Positions 59,098 to 64,000 of a stretch of DNA of 64,000 nt are shown here, one piece after another (position 1 is the stretch's first letter; every line of letters starts with the position of its first letter). The translations under genes and the position numbers were made by a program. The DNA comes from Inonotus obliquus. Taxonomy: Eukaryota; Basidiomycota; Agaricomycetes; Hymenochaetales; Hymenochaetaceae. The stretch is from contig JAJHTX010000010.1 in the NCBI GenBank assembly GCA_032164295.1, positions 1,116,001-1,180,000 on the forward strand, given 5' to 3'. The notes beneath the pieces are model-generated. The model was not told where the DNA came from, made no database searches, and was given only the letters and a program-made list of their open reading frames with translations.

Positions 59098-60400
59098 TCA
59101 TGTGCTGCCGCCTATGTACATCGATCCCATGCGACCCAGGATTACGCCTTGTCCCTGGAGTGGGAGGGGAGGATCCAGCTCAGCGGACGTTGTGCTCTTC
59201 GGGACGAGCCTCACCGTTGCCAACCCCGACTCAAGCAGGCCTGGCGAGACGGGCCGTGCGTGCGGGAAGTAGGGATCCGGGCTTGTAGGAGGCGTGAAAA
59301 ACCATTCCGAGTCCGTTTCCGCCTCCAACAGCTCATCATCAGCGAAGTGTGCTTCAGCGTGCCATTGCCTCACAGGATTGACGGAGACGTCCAGGTTGTC
59401 GATATCGGCCGTCCTCTCTAATCGGGCTGCGCGAGCCCAGCCGTCTTCGTCCTCAGAGGCGTCCGGGGAGTACCTGAACGAGGCCCGACGGTAATCCACC
59501 CGTCCTCTATTTAGCGACTCCTCATCCTCCTCCGGCTCCGGCTCTGCCTCGAATGCGCCCCACCACTCGGCTGCCTCCTCGCTGCTCTCGATCTAGACGA
59601 GGATTGTTAGATTCGGGAGAAGAATATATGAAGGTGCACGTACCAATGCCCTGCAGAGCTTGAATATTGATGGAGGGAGTTCACCATGATGATGGTGAAG
59701 GTGAATAGGGAGATCCGGGCTGGGGATGCGGCAACCGCTCTGGGGGATCGGTATCGGACTAGCTACCTTCGGCGCGGGCGGTCTGACTCGCGTCGTTCCG
59801 AACGGTGATCTACGTGTCTTGAAGGTTGATGGTCCCGCTGTCTGATTAAGACGAGTTGCTGGAACGCGGCCTCGTAACGGTAAAGCACTGCCATCGAAGA
59901 GAGGGAAAGGTTGGATCCTTTTCTGTTTCACCTAATGGGCTCGAAGTGAGTAACCGGTCTGTGATCGAGCTATTATATAAAACGAACCGGGTCGAAAGGA
60001 TTGGGCTTGGGCGCTGCATCAACACTCGGCTGCGTCGCTACAGGCCGCTGTTGTTCATTTGTGTGGTTTACCACCTGGTGGGATTGAGATGAGTGGCTTG
60101 GATAAGAGGATATAAAGATAAGGTTACTTCTTCGAAGTGGGCCAGAGCGCTCCGAATTGCTAGCTGCCGCATTGGACACGGCTGATGGAGCTCGATCCTC
60201 TTTGCCCGAGGCTTGCGCAGTGTGATATAGTTCGTGTTTGAAGGAGGCTGGTCGTTGAGATCCAGGGAGTTGAGCAGTTGCTCGACCTCAGGATTCACGA
60301 CAGCCTCGGCTTCATTCGCGACACGGTTACACTCCACTGTTTCGGGTATACGCCTCCAATATCCAACTGGATTACCCACGTTCGTGACGGTACGCGGCAT
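59098..60400 (-). CDS. Triplicated orphan gene, copy 2
   Basis: Exons 60400-60128, 60047-59988, 59931-59644 and 59592-59098 keep frame, giving 371 residues. The order of features matches copy 1. Exon 1 has VECNRVANEAEAVVNPEVEQ and ends PMRQLAIRSALAHFEE. Exon 2 reads RPVATQPSVDAAPKPNPFDP. Exon 3 begins with an extra segment (FDGSALPLRGRVPATRLNQT) and keeps LPIHLHHHHGELPPSIFKL. Exon 4 has FRYSPDASEDEDGWARAARL and ends GRMGSMYIGGST. Its exon 4 is nearly identical to copy 3 while the flanking spacers have diverged. No stop or frameshift is present, so the copy looks functional. Function unknown. Confidence 0.78.
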
Positions 60401-60917
60401 GGTATAGAGCAGTATATTGGAATTAGGGAGTTGGGAATGTGATTGGGTGGCGGGAACGCGTGAGAGTGTGGAGAGATGGTTGAAGTAGGATGGTGTCTTC
60501 GCCGCGCCTTGTTATACTCAAGGGTTTTGTGGCCTGAAGCCAAGAACGGCAGATGCCGACGACGCGTTGAAAAGACTACCTTTCAGATCCTGAAAGCCGC
60601 ATTATGGAACGCTCTGGAATGCCTTAGGTTATGCTTACGGGTTGACCATATTGGTCAACAGTCCCTATTGTTACGAATGTGATGGCTCATTGTTGGAGAA
60701 ATCGCATCAGTGTCACACCCGGAGGTTTATCACCCTTTTTCTTTTCAATCATCCCGTGTCTCCCTCTCTTTTTATTACAACTTTATTTCTGTATACATCC
60801 AGTAATTGTATAATGAGGATCCACTTCCGCGAAAGGCGTGAAAATAAAGACAAAGGTCGTAAATCAGTCCATGATTTGATTCCTATCACGATTTCCTCAA
60901 GTCTTCCGTATTCTGCT

Positions 60918-61233
60918 TTAGTTTCTTAGTTCAGTAAGCGAAAGTTCATTCTCATCAAACTTATGCTCCAACTCTTCAACAGTCCGCACGGCTCGCGCGA
61001 ACACTGCAGCAGTACTTGGCTTTGGGAACTGAGAGCATTCGGGCAATGACTCTGAAAGAACAGTCAAAGTGGGTGGCTCCAGGACTATGTTCGAGCCGGG
61101 CATTCCCGACAGAAGTGGGTGACGACGCAACTCGAGATTTATCATTTTCCAGCGACGAACTGGACTTCTTAATTGTACCTCCATTCGATTTCGGCTCCTG
61201 GAGATGCCTAACTAAAACAGTGACATTTTCCAC
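60918..61233 (-). pseudogene. Small repeated ORF, unit 2 copy, apparently frame-disrupted
   Basis: Reads MENVTVLVRHLQEPKSNGGT, then SSSLENDKSRVASSPTSVGN, then FDCSFRVIARMLSVPKAKYC. At that point the phase changes relative to the unit 1 copy: its continuation (FARALIDLQTVERGLKR) is matched here by FARAVRTVEELEHKFDENEL in another frame. Either a small indel has broken this copy, or the two halves are separate exons. Nothing identifies a function. Confidence 0.35.
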
Positions 61234-61739
61234 ATTATCAACTCCTATGCTCTTGCCCGTATTATGCTTCTGCTCGTCTGCTCCGGAAGTATGGAATCAC
61301 CTCTGAGTCGGGTATTCTCTCCGCGCAGAACCTACTTTTGCACTTCAGTAGGCTCAAGCAATGTAACGCCTTCCACGAGACTTGTTCGTTCTTTCTTCTC
61401 TTTGGACGTCATCATGACTCTTGACTAGTACTCTTAGTCTTACTCTCAGCCCCTCTTTTGCTCTATCAAATTATATCCGTCACGCACCAGCCTGCTCGTC
61501 TGTATACATATTTATGCTTGCACCTGTGATAAATATAAGGAGTCTAATGTCGTAGGTCGCTAAGCACGACAGTAGAGTATTGAAGATAATCTTGGATTTG
61601 ATTCATTTCGAACAAAAGACGTTTTCTCTCTTTGTATACCCGAGCAAGGTGGTCCGAAGATTCTGGTCCTGGTAACAAGCTCCTTTACTGTTTGTGCAGA
61701 TTTTCGTTGCTTTTTTGCAGTTTAAGGGTTGAGTTTGAG

Positions 61740-62770
61740 CTCCGATATAAACGACCGCAACTCTCCGAACCGTGGGAGTGTACCTAGGAACAACTGGTAC
61801 CTTCGTTTAGTGCATTTTCAGCTTGCACTGAAACCTTTCGATCCCACTCCAGGCACCTAGTAACCAATATGCAGACCTTCAAATGGTATATAACACATAC
61901 AGTTTCGTCTTGTTTTGAGGCGGATAACGAAAAAAGTGGATGCTGGCCAAAGGGTACACGCAAATTACCGAACCTCAAGAATTTAGAAAAAACAAGACTC
62001 TTGACAAGTGGGTGTCTCAGTTCCGATTTTATCATCTCTAATTCATAAATAGAAGAGTCTACCTCGCTAGGTTCAGATGGTATCTTCTACCTGAGCCTGT
62101 CATTCCGTTCACCATCGACTCCTCCACGAGTCTATTAAAACAGACGCTTTCTATTGCTTACTGATCCTGTTTAATATTCTTTCCAGATGGAGAACGTTTA
62201 CGCTCACCCCGCTTTGGACGCGGTTTTTCCTTCTCGACTCTCGGGAATGTCCCCATATATCACGCCTTCACGTCGCAGACAAGTCTCAGAACCAACTATA
62301 CCACTTTGCAGAACAACCGAGATAACCAAGCGATGCGACGAAAGCTGCAGTGTCGCCGATACACAAAGTGCGAGCCTCAGACGCAGTAATCAGGGAGCTT
62401 CGCAAAGGCTTAAACGTAATGTTTGTCTGAAAAATTTTCTTTCACCTCTCGGAGGCTCAACGACGCAGAAGAATCTATGATTCCAGGCCCCTACAACAAA
62501 GCCCACTGCCAGGGTGTAGATGACGATCCGATAAGGTCGAAACATTCTTCTTCGAAGAAAGGATCACCCGAAGGTGGTTCGCACACTCGCATCACAGGTC
62601 ATGCAAGAAGATACACCGATGATCTTTGTGAGTATACAAACAGACTTGTTGCGAAGCTGAATGCATGACCTGCTTTTCACGTAGCGAACGCGTCAGCGGT
62701 CAGCTTCGAGAGACAGAGAAGGCGAATCATAGCGGCGTATCGCCTGGATGTTACATTCTATTGAAGCAAC
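61740..62770 (+). other. Unit 3 conserved segment with splice-like signals
   Basis: TACCTCGCTAGGTTCAGATG precedes a GTATCTT donor-like site near 62077. A TTACTGATCCTG branch-like string and CTTTCCAG acceptor at about 62185 are followed by a 97-codon frame from ATG at 62187 (MENVYAHPALDAVFPSRLSG, later RTTEITKRCDESCSVADTQS). The unit 2 equivalent keeps RTTEITKRCDESCNLADTG in one frame only after a phase change. This is the most open copy of the three. Coding status is uncertain. Confidence 0.35.
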
Positions 62771-62873
62771 GATGTACACGGGGAGAGACCAAGTGGTAGA
62801 TGAGAAAATCAAGGTATTCAACAGCTACTGTCCATTTTTCAATTTAATTTCTGAATACTATTCGTCGCCAACT

Positions 62874-64000
62874 TCATGTACTGCCACTTATGTACATCGA
62901 TCCCATGCGACCCAGGATTACGCCTTGTCCCTGGAGCGGGAGGGGAGGATCCAGCTCAGCGGACGTCGTGCTCTTCGGGACGAGCCTCACCGTTGCCATC
63001 CCCGACTCGAGCAGGCCTGGCGAGACGGGCCGTGCGTGCGGGAAGTAGGGATCTGGGCTTGTAGGAGGCGTGAAAAACCATTCCGAGTCCGTTTCCGCCT
63101 CCAACAGCTCATCATCAGCGAAGTGTGCTTCAGCGTGCCATTGCCTCACAGGATTGACGGAGACGTCCAGGTTGTTGATATCGGCCGTCCTCTCTAATCG
63201 GGCTGCGCGAGCCCAGCCGTCTTCGTCCTCAGAAGCGTCCGGGGAGTACCTGAACGAGCCCCGACGGTAATCCACCCGTCCTCTATTTAGCGACTCCTCA
63301 TCCTCCTCCGGCTCCGGCTCTGCCTCGAATGCGCCCCACCACTCGGCTGCCTCCTCGCTGCTCTCGATCTAGACGAGGATTGTCAGAATCGGGAGAAGAA
63401 TATATGAAGGCGCACGTACCAATGCCCTGCAGAGCTTGAATATTGATGGAGGGAGTTCACCATGATGATGGTGTAGGTGAATAGGGAGATCCGGGCTGGG
63501 GATGCGGCAACCGCGGATCATGGGGATGGGGATCGGAGCAGCGACCTTCGGCGCGGGCGGCCGGACTCGCGTCGTCCTGAACGGAGACGATCTGGGTGGC
63601 TTGAAGGTTGATGGTCCCGCCGTCTGATGAAGCTGAGTAGCTGGAACGCGGCCTCGTAACGGTAAAGCACTGCCATCGAAGAGAGGGGGAGGTCGGATCT
63701 TCCTCTGTTTCACCTAATGGGCTCGAAGTGAGTAACCGGTATGTGGTCGAGCTATGATATAACACGAACCGGGTTGAAAGGCTTGGGCTTGGGCGCTGCA
63801 TCAACACTCGGCTGCGTCGCTACAGGCCGCTGTTCTTCGTTAGCGTGGTTCACGACCTGATGGGAATGCGTTGAGTGGCTTGAATATGAGGATATAAAGA
63901 CAAGGTTACCTCTTCGAAATGGGCCAGAGCACCCCGGATTGCTAGCTGCCGCATTGGACGCGGCTGATGGAGCTCGATCCTCTTTGCCCGAGGCTTGCGC
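62874..64000 (-). CDS. Triplicated orphan gene, copy 3, 5' end beyond window
   Basis: Exons visible are 64000-63910 (3' part of exon 1, ending with the LAIRGALAHFEE motif), 63829-63770 (RPVATQPSVDAAPKPKPFNP), 63713-63420 and 63368-62874. Exon 3 keeps the extra segment FDGSALPLRGRVPATQLHQT and the LPIHLHHHHGELPPSIFKL motif. Exon 4 is almost the same as in copy 2 (FRYSPDASEDEDGWARAARL, ending GRMGSMYISGST). The frame is open throughout. The start codon and about 60 residues of exon 1 lie past 64000, judged by copy 2. Confidence 0.75.

Larger units (their letters stand above)
53990..64000. repeat. Tandem array of three diverged ~3.6-3.8 kb units
   Basis: Three units follow one another in the same orientation, starting near 53990, 57545 and 61370. 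Matching anchors prove this. GCTCGTCTGTAT occurs at 54107, 57662 and 61494, and the stop of the minus-strand gene falls at 55435, 59098 and 62874. Each unit holds, in + strand order, an anchor and degenerate spacer, a conserved stretch with plus-strand splice-like signals, the four-exon minus-strand gene, and (in units 1 and 2) a small minus-strand frame. Units 2 and 3 are closest to each other. The third runs past the window end, so more copies may follow. Confidence 0.9.

Overview
The window looks like nuclear DNA of a filamentous basidiomycete, probably an Agaricomycete. Its genes are broken by many 45-80 base GT-AG introns and sit close together on both strands. Recognisable products include two phenylalanine/tyrosine ammonia-lyases, a PalB/Rim13 calpain, a Bud4/anillin-type protein, a cerevisin-type subtilisin and a fructosyl amino acid oxidase-like flavoenzyme. 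No rRNA, tRNA or CRISPR array was recognised. All exon models below were read by eye from frame continuity and splice signals.

Layout. 1-3.2 kb: a divergent pair, a 3-hydroxybutyryl-CoA dehydrogenase (cut by the window start) and the initiator-tRNA modifying enzyme Rit1. 3.2-7.3 kb: no recognisable gene. 7.33-9.56 kb: a 2.2 kb hAT-like DNA transposon with perfect 8 bp target duplications, 17 bp terminal inverted repeats and clustered TATCCGGA subterminal motifs, but no recognisable transposase. 9.6-14.7 kb: gene-free DNA full of short tandem repeats. 14.7-22.6 kb: two PAL genes in convergent (tail-to-tail) orientation with the same five-exon structure, separated by another slippage-rich spacer. 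22.6-26.8 kb: exon-like minus-strand stretches of unknown identity.

26.9-31.1 kb: FCF1 (18S rRNA processing), an unclear stretch, then a seven-exon FAD oxidase. 32.5-36.5 kb: the Rim13/PalB calpain on the minus strand, with unidentified exons upstream. 37.7-39.5 kb: a membrane-anchored LRR protein. 40.4-45.4 kb: a subtilisin, a tiny Cox14-like mitochondrial protein, and KRI1 (40S biogenesis). 46.1-48.2 kb: an AT-rich orphan gene directly followed by a second orphan gene. 48.4-53.8 kb: a 1614-residue Bud4/anillin-like septation protein.

54-64 kb: a tandem array of three diverged ~3.6-3.8 kb units. Each carries one copy of the same unidentified four-exon minus-strand gene; the third copy runs off the window. 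Core housekeeping genes (RIT1, FCF1, KRI1, RIM13, BUD4) alternate with three accessory or dynamic zones: the transposon, the PAL pair in simple-sequence DNA, and the triplicated orphan family.
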